A stretch of DNA of 60,772 nucleotides from Chara braunii (Eukaryota; Streptophyta; Charophyceae; Charales; Characeae). Where the stretch lies: contig BFEA01000973.1 of NCBI GenBank assembly GCA_003427395.1, positions 40,608 through 101,379 on the forward strand, given 5' to 3'. Made by a program: the position numbers and the translations under genes. Below, piece after piece: positions 23,606 to 34,983 of this stretch. The notes under the pieces are model-generated. The model worked only from the letters and a program-made list of their open reading frames with translations, made no database searches and was not told the origin of the DNA. Position 1 is the first letter of the stretch. Each line of letters starts with the position of its first letter.

Positions 23606-24385
23606 TCAACCGAGTATTTGTTCTAGGAGCACCCAGTCCCCGTGCGAAAAACTTCTGACCATACCAAATAAAGAAGGGATTTCATCTATAAATTCTTCAA
23701 TACATGCCTCCCGGCAAAGATTGCGCCAGTAGGTCGGGATATCTTCAAAATGGTAGATGCGTAGGTACGTGTTTACTACGCATAGTACATTATAGAAGTC
23801 CCTTTCTTTTAATCTCGGTCCCATTTCTAAGTATAGACGGTAAACAACTTCCGACGCCTCAAACTCGAAGCCCATCTCTGGAACCAATCGTGCTGCGAGT
23901 ACCGCTCGCTCCACGTTTTCTATTCCCCAAAATACTTCGTTGATTATAAAATCCGAAAGCGTGGTCTTAATGTACTTCGTTGGATATGTGAATTCGGCTG
24001 CCCACTTAGCATCGATCGATTTTATAACCTCCCCTTCTTCTTCCCAGTATGTCTTCCTTGAAAATGCGTCAAGGGTCATTCCGGTCGTTAAAACGTACTT
24101 AGAGACGGGGCGACTTTCTCCTATCGCAAGATCGATCGCGTGCGCCCTCCAGAGAAGGGCCGGTAGATAAAGTGTCACCTTTACTATTGCCTGTCTTTCC
24201 CTTGTGGTCCACCCAGTTTCTATCCAAAGGAAGGCTTCCTGTCCTATCGGTATCCCACACCATGAGTCAAATTCTTCATCCAGATCTATCGTTCTCTTCA
24301 GCAGTGTCATCTTAACTCCTCCTTCCTTTGGCTCGGGCAGGCTGATCAGAAAGCTCCGATCAAAGAACCACATTAAAGGAGCCAT
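23606..24385 (-). CDS. Extra ORF c of element 1, 259 codons, unknown protein
   Basis: Intact frame with an ATG start (MAPLMWFFDRSFLISLPEPK) lying between the PBS and gag. It is rich in Trp, Tyr and acidic residues and has no signal peptide or clear membrane helix beyond a weakly hydrophobic N-terminus. I recognise no nuclease, kinase or zinc-finger signature. It is followed by a ~100-bp spacer full of stops before the gag frame, so it is a separate ORF and not the start of Gag. Its paralogue ORF b sits just upstream. Extra ORFs upstream of gag are known in some plant gypsy lineages (Ogre/Tat); whether this is related cannot be told by eye. Its being open in an otherwise broken element may be chance or recent constraint. 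Confidence 0.6.
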   Translation of the reverse strand: MAPLMWFFDRSFLISLPEPKEGGVKMTLLKRTIDLDEEFDSWCGIPIGQEAFLWIETGWTTRERQAIVKVTLYLPALLWRAHAIDLAIGESRPVSKYVLTTGMTLDAFSRKTYWEEEGEVIKSIDAKWAAEFTYPTKYIKTTLSDFIINEVFWGIENVERAVLAARLVPEMGFEFEASEVVYRLYLEMGPRLKERDFYNVLCVVNTYLRIYHFEDIPTYWRNLCREACIEEFIDEIPSLFGMVRSFSHGDWVLLEQILG

Positions 24386-24519
24386 CCTGGTATTTCTGTT
24401 ACAACAACCAAAGAAAGAACCTTTCCTTTCTTAGTAACCGCTCAATTTTCATTTTTCAATAACTCTCTATCTCAGTCTTTCCTAAGCACCTCTTCCTATC
24501 TGATCGAGGATCCCCTGCT

Positions 24520-25131
24520 TCAGTTCTTCCCAGTACTATCTGCCCAATCGTATTGATGTGCATACAATTCGACCCGTGATAGTATAATTTGTCGATCCCT
24601 TTCTTCAATCAAATGCCCTATCTCTAGGTGTACGTAGTATATCAGCAGAGGGGTAGATGTGTGATATTCTCTCTCAGGTATTACCACTTCGGCTCCCGCA
24701 GCCCTTTCCACTCGGGTCCTCCCTCCAAAGGTTGCATCTACGATGAACATGGGGAGGATCCCTCTTAGATACGTTGCTGGCGGACGAAATTTGCTCGCCT
24801 TCCTTACCCTCACAGTTCCTATGACCCTCTCAAATCCATTCATACTAGCATCTCTTCTTCTAGAGAGAGATCGATCAACACTTAATACTAAATTTACTAT
24901 GATAGCTTGCAAATTCTTTGATGCGATATACAGGGTAACCCTCTCTACCGCACAGTTCTCGCCTCTAACCCATCCAGACTCAATCCAGATGAAAGCTTAT
25001 TCCTCCACAGAAATCCTCCAACAATACCCTGTCTCTTCATTCTCTTCGTGGCGACTGGGTAGATTCATCGTAAGGCCACGCCTCATTTGCACAGTCTCTC
25101 TGACTGTGATTTGGTATAGGGCAGAAACCAT
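24520..25131 (-). pseudogene. Extra ORF b of element 1, paralogue of ORF c, interrupted by one stop
   Basis: From the ATG at 25,131 (MVSALYQITVRETVQ) the frame runs 203 codons to 24,520 with one TAA at codon 45 (24,999-24,997). It aligns by eye with ORF c: AFIWIESGW versus AFLWIETGW, then VERVTLYIA versus VKVTLYLP, TRVERA versus ENVERA, and IYYVHLEIG versus VYRLYLEMG followed by EERD/KERD. These ordered matches over most of the length show that b and c arose by tandem duplication. No known domain recognised; no membrane segment. It ends earlier than ORF c, perhaps through a frameshift. Confidence 0.6.
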
Positions 25132-25273
25132 CTTCCTTTCGTCGATACACTCCACCTACCACATAACACAGACCAGCCCACACCCCTCTTTATTTAGCTA
25201 GCAGACTCCCAACCCAAGGATCTGATTAGTCTTCCTTTTCTATTCCACCATCTTCTCCAACCTTTTTGGGTCC

Positions 25274-25771
25274 TTATATAATCTTTTTATACAACAAGTA
25301 AGATATCAATCCACAGATCTCCAATTGACACAATATAAACATTAGGAGTAACAGGCACATCCTCCTATCAGGAGACGCAGACTGCAAAACCACAGGAGGA
25401 TCAGGTACACGTGGTACTTCGCGGGGTCCTTGTTGGTGAGGCGGGGGAAGGACAGTCAACTGCCTCTCTTGAGACAGAGGGTAAGGGCTATGATGCGGGC
25501 GACTAGGCAGCTCGAAGCGTGGTGGAGATTCTCCGTAACGCCTCGCGTACCTATATGAATAATATGACATTTCGTCAGGGTCTCGGGTATGCATGCGCCT
25601 CTCCTCCCGATACCGTCTCGCCCTTAACCCTTCGTCCTTCTCTTATAGTCCTTCATCATCTTCTTTCCACTCCTCCCTTTCCCTGGTCAAGTCTACAGGT
25701 CTTTCAGGCGCCTTCCCCTGTCTGCCGCCTCTTCCTCTACCCGTTCCGGTCCCACGGCCCTTAGGTGCCAT
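25274..25771 (-). pseudogene. Extra ORF a of element 1: RG-rich head, proline-rich middle, C-terminal membrane segment
   Basis: Starts at an ATG 209 bases downstream of the PBS: MAPKGRGTGTGRGRGGRQGK, an Arg/Gly-rich stretch, followed by a charged region. A TAA interrupts it after codon 42 (25,645-25,643); the same frame then continues to 25,274. The second part is Tyr/Arg- then Pro-rich (VLPPPHQQGPREVPRVPDPP) and ends in a ~25-residue hydrophobic segment (MCLLLLMFILCQLEICGLI) followed by LLYKKII. I recognise no family. The layout (basic nucleic-acid-binding-like head, tail-anchor-like end) is unusual for a gypsy element. Product and function unknown; with the stop it is not expected to make full-length protein. 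Confidence 0.5.
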
Positions 25772-25979
25772 ATTTGTTAACTCTTAGTATAAGTAGGACA
25801 ATAGAACTTTTAGTCCCTATCTTACACGCTGATTTATTTGGAACAACTATTCGTCACCAACTATTCAAGTTACCGTATTCTACTTGGAGTCTTAGTTAAT
25901 TACCGACTTTTAATAATTGTCGTTCTGCCTGGATCTTGCTTTACCCGAGTTCGCTCACTAAGGACCTCGGCTAAAACGA

Positions 25980-25999
25980 GATCCCCGGCAACGGCGCCA
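25980..25999 (-). promoter_or_regulatory. Primer-binding site complementary to tRNA-Asp (element 1)
   Basis: The minus strand reads TGGCGCCGTTGCCGGGGATC, 20 bases. This matches the complement of the 3' end of plant tRNA-Asp, used as primer by several plant Ty3/gypsy lineages. It fixes the strand and the 5' end of element 1. Confidence 0.85.
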
Positions 26000-26001
26000 C
26001 T

Positions 26002-26262
26002 TGTCGCGCGCATCGATCCTACACCCAGACGCAAAGTAAGTTTTGTGTCGGACCTCACGGTCGTGTCACGCAGGAGTTTCTTTTGTCACTTTACACAATA
26101 CCAACTCCGACCGTGCGCCCGTGCTATACCTCTCGTGACTCCCTACGATAGGTTAGGGGCCCGCGAGGTGCAACATACCTCCATCTGCGGGAGCTGTCAC
26201 CATCCCTTAGGTGGGCGTATCCCTGCTGAGCTACTGACCCACAAACGAAGGTTTTTATATGC
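26002..26262 (-). repeat. 3' part of the 5' LTR of element 1 (extent uncertain)
   Basis: Two bases upstream of the PBS, the minus strand reads CGATGCGCGCGACA, ending in CA as LTRs do. A minus-strand TATATAAAAAC-like box (ATATAAAAAC, 26,251-26,260) about 250 bp upstream could be the LTR promoter. The other LTR border cannot be fixed because no second LTR copy was found. Confidence 0.45.
26252..26259 (-). promoter_or_regulatory. TATA-like box in element 1 LTR
   Basis: TATAAAAA on the minus strand, upstream of the PBS in the transcribed orientation. Motif-based inference only. Confidence 0.35.
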
Positions 26263-27604
26263 AATCGCAGAGGTAGGCCAGCCGAGGGCGTTTTCTCGAT
26301 CGCCTTAGCATAGGCATACGCGCGGTAGAACGCCTTAAAACTGACCCGTATGTCGAGCCCCGAGGTGCTATTTCTCCGGACCGACTATCTAATCAGGTCG
26401 ACTTCTCGGACAGTCTTCCACGCTTAGCTAACTATGACAATGACTCAACGTTTACTTTGCTCATCATGTGAGAATGCCAGGGTCGATTCCTTTTGTAGTC
26501 TCCTATTCTCTCAAACAGAAACCTAGACAAATGACTTTCCGATCCTGACCAACTACAATCCCATTCACAAGTATATATATATATATATATATTGTCTGTA
26601 TGTAAATCAGGGGAGCTGACTGAGTGGTGGACCTCACTTTCACAATTGTCGTGTCCCTTTGCCCAAATTTATCAGACGATCGAAAACTCAGAAGACAACA
26701 CAAACGTCCAACACCTGTGCAGATGCAAGACATCACATATACACATACAGATGCAGATATAAAATGCTCTACAAACGTCAACCTTTAATCCATTCATAGC
26801 AAGCCACTCACGCCCCAAACCAATGAAAATAACATTCCTTCCTCACCCCGACTCCTTTTACCCCAGCCGCACACATTTTCGAAGACTCCTGAGTGTGATT
26901 TGGACAATTTAGACATAGATACAGGGGGAAGATTTATCTGTTCCCTTCTCAGGTCTTGTCTTAGGTGTGGGTATCAAGCCAGAGGTGGAAGTTGAGTTGG
27001 AGTTCTACCGATCTGTTATCAAATGATAACAGAATTGTTGTTCTTACGGATTCCCCCGTAAGTTCTCCGAAGTGTCGAAACTTGTAGACACAACACAGTC
27101 CAAGAGAAACTTAACATCTCTCTTCCTAACTGAGATCTAGAAAGTTTCATTCTAGACTCTGTGTTTTCTGTCTGACTCCTATCCTCAACTAATCGTTTTG
27201 GCTGTTGCCTTTCCGCTTCAGGTAGTGAATAATAGTTAACCCCCCCCCCTTTTTACTGTCACAGTAATTCTCCATATCCCTTTCACTATCTCATTCCTAT
27301 CCTTTTCTGGATTATCTTGTCTGAGTTCCCTTCCTTCTCCCAGCACACATGAACACATCATCAATCCAACCTGTGGAAAAGAATCTCAAGAAAAGAAATC
27401 AGATAAATGGATAGTCTCTCTCTGAGACAAGATCTCACTTATCCCCTCTCAGTAGAATCAGAGATAGTTAGTTAGGACTGAACAATACAGATTGTGGAGA
27501 AAGTTAGCGGTGGTATGACAGACCATTCAGGATATATCCACTTGTTACTAGAACTTGTTTGACAAAGACAAATCTTGTGGGTCCTGACCCTTGTGAGGCA
27601 AAGC
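26263..27604. other. Spacer between element 1 and copy B; several hairpins, no gene
   Basis: Contains (TA)n at 26,572-26,591, a C9 run at about 27,241, and two neighbouring perfect hairpins: TCTGTTATCA/TGATAACAGA near 27,013-27,034 and CTTACGG/CCGTAAG near 27,040-27,062, plus CTAGAA/TTCTAG near 27,136. The upstream border of the element 1 LTR may lie here. No coding region recognised. Confidence 0.5.
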
Positions 27605-28330
27605 ACACTTAGCGGTAGGCTTATCTTATGGCTAGTCACTGATAAGGCAGGTATCCCTAAAACCTCACTACTCTTATATCAGACTAGTCACTGATAAGGC
27701 AGGATTTTCCTGCTACTCTCATCAATGGCTAGCCCTCAATAAGGCGGGTGTCCAAGGATCCTTGCTATTCTTATCACTAACTAAGTGCTAGGATGTTTAT
27801 TGATAAGGCAGGTGTCCTTGAAACCTCACTACTCTTATATCAGACTAGTCACTAATAAGGCAGGATTTCCCCTCTTCTCTTATCACTGGCTAGCCCTCAA
27901 TAAGGCGGGTGTCCAAGGATTCTTCCTACTCTTACCACTGAATGAATGTTAGGTTGATCAATGACAAGGTAAGTGTCCTCGAAATCTCACTACTCTTATA
28001 TCAGACTGGTCACTGATAAGGCAGGATTTCTCTGCTACTCTTATCACTGGCCAACCCTCAATAAGGCGGGTGTCCAAGGATCCTTGCTACTCTTACCACT
28101 AAAAAGAATGTGGGATTGGTTAGTGATAAGGCAGGTGTCCCTGAAACCTCACTACTCTTATATCAGACTAGTTACTTATAAGGCAGGATTCCCCTGCTTC
28201 TCTTATCACTGGCTAGCCCTTAATAAGGCGGGTGTCCAAGGATCCTACTCTTACCACTGACCAAGCGTAAGGCTCATCGGAGTTAAGGCAGACTTTCCCT
28301 GCTATTCTTATCTCCACACAAGCCTTATCG
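27605..28330. repeat. 161-bp satellite array, copy B
   Basis: Blocks beginning TGGCTAGCCCTCAATAAGG start at 27,726, 27,887, 28,048 and 28,210, giving periods of 161, 161 and 162 bp. Each has the same three sub-repeats as the array at the window start. Units differ from one another by a few percent, as in an evolving tandem array. Pos 1 of the window aligns with 27,887, so the parent duplication probably extends left beyond the window. Confidence 0.85.
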
Positions 28331-28606
28331 ATGGATCAAGTTATCGCTTTCGATGACATTCGTGCCCTGAATCGTTGCTAGTTTGAGAACTTATGCTGGA
28401 TCAGATGCATAATGAGAAAAATAATCGGTGTGATCTATGACAATTGATTGTTGCAAACTCAAATCAAGGTACCCATCATCTTTTAGATGAAGTATAGAGA
28501 GAATGATCGTCAGAGGTTGATATCTTGTATCCATACTTCCAATCAATGCCTACAGCAAGATTGTAGTACCCAGAAGCAATCAGTTTCCATTCAGCCAACC
28601 CTTTCT

Positions 28607-28888
28607 CTACCCGCAAACCAAGACCTTTGTCCATCCCTTAACCTTTGAAGGGTTTATCGATCCTGAATTCCTAACCCTTATGAGCATCATTGCGGATGGT
28701 AGCTTGTTATGTTCTAAAACAGCAATTGGGTCAAAGTAACGTACCTCGTCATTCCCTGCCTCCAGAGTTCCGCCTGAACTCCGACAGAGCTCCAGCAATC
28801 GCCCTGTTACGTGGATCAAATATAGAATGGGAGTCCTTTGCTCAGGAACCCTGATCTCAGTAAGCCATTTGAAAATACTATTTTTCAC
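28607..28888 (-). pseudogene. 93-codon open frame of unknown nature (copy B)
   Basis: Counterpart of the frame at 720-1001, with the same start and end. Changes include Gly to Ser at residue 4, a cluster of substitutions at residues 13-21 and a Trp to Leu at about 32. Most visible differences are replacements, not silent changes, arguing against a functional protein. No known domain recognised. Confidence 0.15.
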
Positions 28889-29067
28889 TTATGTTGCTTC
28901 AACATGGTTATGTGCTTATGTGGGGCTTAGGCATAGGAAAGCGGAGGAGGACGAAGTATGTAGGAGCCGTCATACTTGTCGACGACCCTCCTCTCTCTGC
29001 TGCCTCGCACCTTTCCCAACTCTGACTCTCATCCTAGCATGCAACCTCAAATGATACAAATAAATAA

Positions 29068-29128
<61 letters not shown>

Positions 29129-31619
29129 CATTGATAATAATAATATTAACAATAATAATAGTAGTAGTAATAATAATAATAATAATGACATCCAAATCGG
29201 GTTGTGAGATCACGCAGGCGTCTGAGTAGCTATATACAAGCAACCAGCATGACAGTACTGAGCATCCAGTCAAAGTGAGCAATACAATAAAGTTATGAGC
29301 CAATGCTCAAGCCTTAGGTCTATACCGACTCAGTAGCCAATGTCACTGTTCTTTGACCGATGCTCTGTGCATTTGCGTGACAGGGACCGTGTATGCGTGT
29401 CAGTCATAGTGTGACCGTGTGTTTCTGTGTCACAACGTATGTGATACTGAACTTGTTTTGTATGTCTGGTTTGTTTGTCTGTCTGTCCGTTTGTTGTCTA
29501 TCTGTCCAGGCTGTCTATCTGCCCAATCCTTCTGTTAGTCGTGTGTTTGCGTAGGTATAGGGGTCGACCTGTAGGTTAACAGTGCAACTTCACCGCGTCA
29601 GCGGTAAACCTCCATGCAATCAGCGACACATTCCAGTCACTCCTAGTCCAGTCAAGCAAGCACCGTACGAGACTGTATGCACCACTGACGTGGGAGATGG
29701 TCAGACCAACGAGCTGCAGAAGTATAACTCAAGAGGCAACGCCCAGTTATTCATTCTTTCTTGCGTGAGTCATGCCGCAGCGTTGTTGCAGCGGCTTGTG
29801 CAAAGTGGTCTGCAGGCGCCCTGAAGTCGCAGCGGGCGAGAGTGACGAGGAGCATCCATAGTGATAGGGTAGAGGCAGCTAGTTCAGCCATAGCTGTAGA
29901 TTTATGTGAGGTGCGCGTGAGTTGTGCGAATGTCCAAATGGTGTGTGTGGGATATCCAGGGTGATCCCGCGTGTGGGCACAGTAAGTTGCCGGCCGTTGA
30001 ATCGCCTTGGCCAGTTGTAAAAGTGTAAACGAGCAAGTCTGATAAAATAATAATGATAACAATAATAATAATTATTATCTTTATTATTATCACAATAATG
30101 AAATAGTAAAATGCAAGGAACATAAATATGGATGAAGCCCAGAATCAAGATTGTTAAATCACACTGAAGCTCAAATAATCAAAGCAAGAGCGGACAACAT
30201 AATGGGACCGAACACCCATCCCTCTAAGAACGATACATCAGATTCGTGAGTCGATGTTCACGCCTAATTGAGCAACACCGACACACAATCTAATGTAGCT
30301 CTTATTCTTGAACGACGTCTGGCGCCCTATTTACTCTACAGCCTAATACTATAATTTTCGTCAGACAAAGTGGCGACCAGCGAGTGATGATGTCTGCACC
30401 CATGCTAGCCTCCTCTCCACCTAGGTACGTCTCTCTTGATGACCCACACAGCGCCCTTTACCTTCAGTCAACCTGGCTGCGCCCCGTGCCTAAGCAGTGC
30501 TCCACTGCATGAATGCTAACCTGCTCCCTTTTACCCAGCGTAGCTTTACACAGCGCAGTTCTCTGCGTTAGTGTGGCGTGCCGACGGTGCTTGCATTGGT
30601 CAGACCCTTCCCCACTTGCCAGTTCTGCCTATATACCAGTGTGGCGCATGGATGGCTAGCGTCGAGCCTGTGCCAGTGCCCTGGTAGTTGCGCCCAGCCT
30701 CACCTCGGTGTGGCCCAGGAAGTACAGCTGCAGCCTTTATACCTGGGTTACTGCCCAGTTATGGACTTTTCCCAGTCCCCCATTGGTACGCTCGGCCTTA
30801 TTATGACAATGCTGCTTTTTATTGGCTAGCGTCCAAATGTGTGACATGTCGGCCTACCCTGGCCTGTCCCCGGGGCTCATCCAACTGAGGCCCGAGGCTC
30901 AACTGCCTTACGCAGGAGTCTGGAATCCATGGTGCACACCACCCACTGTCGTACCGCAACTGACGGATACCCATCTTTCAAATCGCTGAAAGAAGGCCTG
31001 TTTGTGGATATCCTGACCAGCCTTCACTTAGGGCGGTCACATGTCTGGCTCGCCTTCACTTAGGGCGGCACGAGGCTTGCCGGGGCCTTAGCCCAGAACA
31101 TATGCAGGGCGGCAAGGCTCCTACTAGGGCTCAACCCTTACATAATATTAATAATAATAATAATAATAATAATATAATAATGACGCAAGGGAGATGAGTA
31201 ATAGCGAAATCCAGCAATCAAACAACATCATTCATCTGAGTCCAGGTAGTCTTGACCTCGAACCAACAGCAGAAATGCACCAAGAGATTCACCAAATAAG
31301 AACACATCAATAGTTCATAATTGACAATGCTGAACTTGTCCAATCATCATCATCAACGAAGAACCAGCGTCGGTGTCCTATCTGGCGCTTGGCGCCCAGC
31401 TTACGGATGGTAGGGCCTGTCTAGCCTATGCCGCAATGCTGAAGATGACGTCAGCAAGCTCTCCCGCAAAAACGAGCAGGCAGTGGCCAATGCCGCCTGC
31501 TTCAGGCACCGGGTAAGTCTTTCGCTTCCCTCATCACCTCGATCCTTTTACAGACAGATGCCACATGTACTCCACCTGCTGTGTAAATACTACTACTACT
31601 ACTAATAATAATAATAAAA

Positions 31620-32214
31620 CGGTATTCACCACTTCGCAGTAGCTGATGCAGATCCCATGGCTCGATCCCTAGTTCCCTACCTTGCCTGTGTACAGTAGCT
31701 GTGTCAGCCCGTAGATTTGAACCTGCAACCTGTAGGACTGCTAGTGGTAGGTAGGATTTCGTAGGTTACGGGGTAGCAGGGATTCGAACTGTAGACCTGT
31801 CGGGTAGGAGTCTAGACAGTCCAGAGGTTGTAGTTGTAGACTGTCTGAAGGGTCAAGGTCGTAGCTGTTACTTTCTTGAAAAGGCAAAGTCGTAGCCGCT
31901 ATAGTACCGAAAGGCCAAAATAGAAGTTTCTAGTAGTGGCCTTTCAGAATCAGCCTACGTTAGGCAGAGATAAGCGGTCAAGTGGTGGCAGCCCACCTTG
32001 TACAGTCAACAGTCCCAGTCCACCCAGTCCAGTCCAGTCAAGCAAGTACCGTCTGAGACTGTGTGTATCATGGGTCAGGGGTTACAGGGCAGACTAACGT
32101 GACACAGAAGTATAAATCAAGAGGCCGCGCCCTGCCATTCATTCATTCATGCGGAGGTCATGCGGGAGTGCTGCCTCTGCGTCTTGCGCTAGGAGGTCTG
32201 CTGGAGGCCCGAAG
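31620..32214. repeat. Dispersed repeat with B-box-like motifs (copy B)
   Basis: Counterpart of 3,690-4,289 with scattered substitutions; the B-box-like motifs and GTATAAATCAAGAGGC are retained. Confidence 0.5.
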
Positions 32215-33653
32215 ATGAAGTGGGCGAGAGTGCTCGTGCCCAGTGTGACCGCATCTGTGTCACAGCATGCTTACCATATCACGGTGTCCAACCATGTCTC
32301 CGTGTGCAACTGCGTCACTGTTCACAGCTGTGTTGCCGTGCCTTTGTGTCATGGTGCATGTTCGTGTGTGTCACAGTGTGTGTCTGTCCCACTGTGACTG
32401 TGTATGTCACAGCGTCTGGGTTCGTTCCACTATGACTGTGTATGTCACAATGACTGTGTGTTTCAGCATGTATGTGTGTGTATCACAGAGTGAGTCACTG
32501 TCTCATAGTGTCTGTGTCACCCTGTGCACTGTGCCTTTCACTGTGCTAGCATCACGGTGACTGTATGGCTGCGGATCTGTAGGTCTATGTGATTTCACTC
32601 TGTCTGCGTGTATCACTGTGCACTCGTGCATCTCCGTGTAACTGCGTGTATGAGACTGTGTGACTGCTCACCTACGTCACAGTGTATGTGANACCGAGTG
32701 TGTCACGACATCTGTCCGCGTCACAGCGTCCGTCCGTGTTCACGTCACAGCGCTCGCGTATGCGTCATTCTTTGCCTTAGCAAGTTCTAGAAGCCTTAGT
32801 TGCCGCTTATTCTGGAATTTCCAGGTCGTAACTGCCACAGTCCNAACAGGGTTTCTTCGTCAGTGTGGCTGTATCGAGTCTGCAATACAAACCCATGCAG
32901 TCTACGGNTCNGGTCCAGNCAGTCTCAGTTCAGTCCAGCTANTACCATGAGGGACTGTGTGCACCTTGGGCCGGTGGTAAGGGTAGGTCAACGAGTCTCA
33001 GCAGTATAATCAAGGAGCAGCCCCCAACCATGCATTCATTCCCACGTGAGTCNTGCNGGAGTGTTGCCNCANCAACTTGTGCACGGTCTGTAGCGGCCCG
33101 GAGAGNAGGCGGTGTGGACGAAGATCGTAGNTNGCAATAGCGTAGCGGGTGTGTTTTCAGTGCCACTNCNTGCCTGACAGCACCACTGTTCCTATTCACG
33201 GCGTACCCGCCACTGTGTAATCATGTCATCACGTGCCTNAGTATCTGCTTTGTCNNTGTGCCTACGTATGCCCCTTTTATATGTGTCACCTTGCCCTGCN
33301 TGACTCAGTTGAATGCGCGTCACAGTGTTCGTGTTACTGTGACCGCTTCTCNTGTCANCGTGTATGANACACTGTNTTAATATGCAGGACATTGTGCCTG
33401 TGTGGCCGTCACACCGTTTGCGTGAGTCCCACTGTGTACATGCCTGTCACATAGTGCCTGCGTGTGTCTCACCTTGTCGGTGCTTGTGGCTGTGTGGGTC
33501 ACTTCGCACTGCGTGTCCGTGCACTTTGTCTGTGCATCGTATACATGACTGCGTCACGGTGTGACTGTGCCGCCGTGTCTATGCCAGTGTGAGAACGTGT
33601 TTTGCAAACCGCAGAGTGACCATCGTTGCGTGACTGTGTATCTGTGTAACAGT
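32215..33653. repeat. Degenerate GTGT/CACA minisatellite (copy B), with 168 extra bp
   Basis: Same minisatellite as 4,290-5,560. The block 32,215-32,382 is present only here and consists of the same GTGTCAC-type units, so it is either gained in B or lost from A. Last substitution noticed relative to copy A is G at 32,574 (T at 4,481). Confidence 0.75.
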
Positions 33654-34071
33654 CCGTGCCCGTTTATCCAATCCGTCTGTCTGTTCAGGTAAGTCTGTGT
33701 AGAGGCTTAACCTGTAGATTAGCAGTGCAGCCTCACTGGGTCAGCGATACACCCCTCCCCTTCATGCAGCCAGCTTCACAGTCCACGTCAGTCTAGGTCA
33801 GTTAAGCAAGTGTTGTATGGGACTGTGGGGTGATTACTGCGACCATAACCGCCGTAACTGTCGATGTAGTGCAGCGGCTGTGACACCAAGGGTGATCTTG
33901 CGTGTGGAAACTAAGTTATTGTTGGGCGCTGAGTCGCCATAGTCCTTGAAAGTGAACCCGTATCCGGGTTCCCATATCCTTGAGTTTTGAGCGGGCGCAT
34001 GGCGTCAGTCCGCTGTGCTGCTGTTCTCATGCATGAAAAGTGTGACTGAAAGTGAGTCTGATGGCTCAATG

Positions 34072-34125
<54 letters not shown>

Positions 34126-34513
34126 GATAATAGATAATAATAATAAAAACAATAATAAGGAAGATGATCAATAGCGAAACTCACCAATCAAACTGCATCA
34201 TATACATCAGACCAGATAGTCATGACCTCAAACCAACAGCGGAGTTGCGTCCCGTGTCTTATCAACTAAGAAGACACTAAGAGCTCATAATGAACAATGC
34301 TAGTATAGTCTCACCATCATCGACGAAGAACCAATGTCGGTATCTTATCTAGCCTAGACTACAATGCCGAACCTTGATGGTGACGATTTTTGGACGTACT
34401 GGCATACAGCGGCCAATGTCGCACACTTCCAGGACCAGGTACGTCGCTCGCTGCACTCATGACCTCGATCCCATTGTACGGATGTCACGTGCCTTGTATT
34501 GCCACTGTGCATC

Positions 34514-34560
<47 letters not shown>

Positions 34561-34917
34561 TAATAAGAAATGCTAAAGCAATAGCGAGCTTCACACTCCA
34601 CACAACATCATGTGCAATTGAACAAATAGTCGGGACTTCGAACCAAGAGCGGAATAGCAACGTGAGTCCCTCCAATTAAGAGAACGGCAAAGCTTATGAT
34701 TGACAATGTTGGTATAGTCTCATTATCATTAGTGCAAAACCATTGTCGAAGTTCTATCTGGCCATATTACTACAATGCTGAAGGTGATGACAACAGTCCT
34801 CTTGAAACATGAGCCTATGGCGGCCAATCCCGCATTCATCAGTAACAGGTAAGCCCCTCGTCTACTCTCAGTGCCATATGCCACCAGTACCTACAGACCA
34901 TGCATCTGATCAATAAC

Positions 34918-34983
<66 letters not shown>

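Larger units (their letters stand above)
16911..26262 (-). mobile_element. Decayed Ty3/gypsy retrotransposon with extra 5' ORFs (element 1)
   Basis: Read on the minus strand: LTR end at about 26,002, tRNA-Asp PBS 25,999-25,980, three extra reading frames (25,771-25,274, 25,131-24,520, 24,385-23,606), gag (from 23,506), zinc knuckle and protease (to 20,378), RT, RNase H, linker and integrase to 16,911. The order protease-RT-RNase H-integrase is that of Ty3/gypsy elements. From 19,781 to 16,911 a single frame can be followed through nine stop codons, meaning the copy is dead but little rearranged. A matching 3' LTR was not found, so the element is truncated or interrupted at its 3' side, possibly by the microsatellite and second gag. 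Confidence 0.85.

Noticed and set aside
16911-25771. Possible alternative genetic code (TAA/TAG read as Gln, as in some green algae), because most in-frame stops in element 1 are TAA or TAG
   Set aside because: TGA stops also occur (17,108; 22,712). The stops fall at positions where related elements have residues such as Asp, Trp or Arg rather than Gln, CAA/CAG are used normally, and frameshifts and a motif deletion show ordinary decay.
27000-27062. Two adjacent perfect hairpins taken as a bacterial-type terminator
   Set aside because: No T-run follows and the surroundings are eukaryotic; kept only as hairpins in the spacer description.
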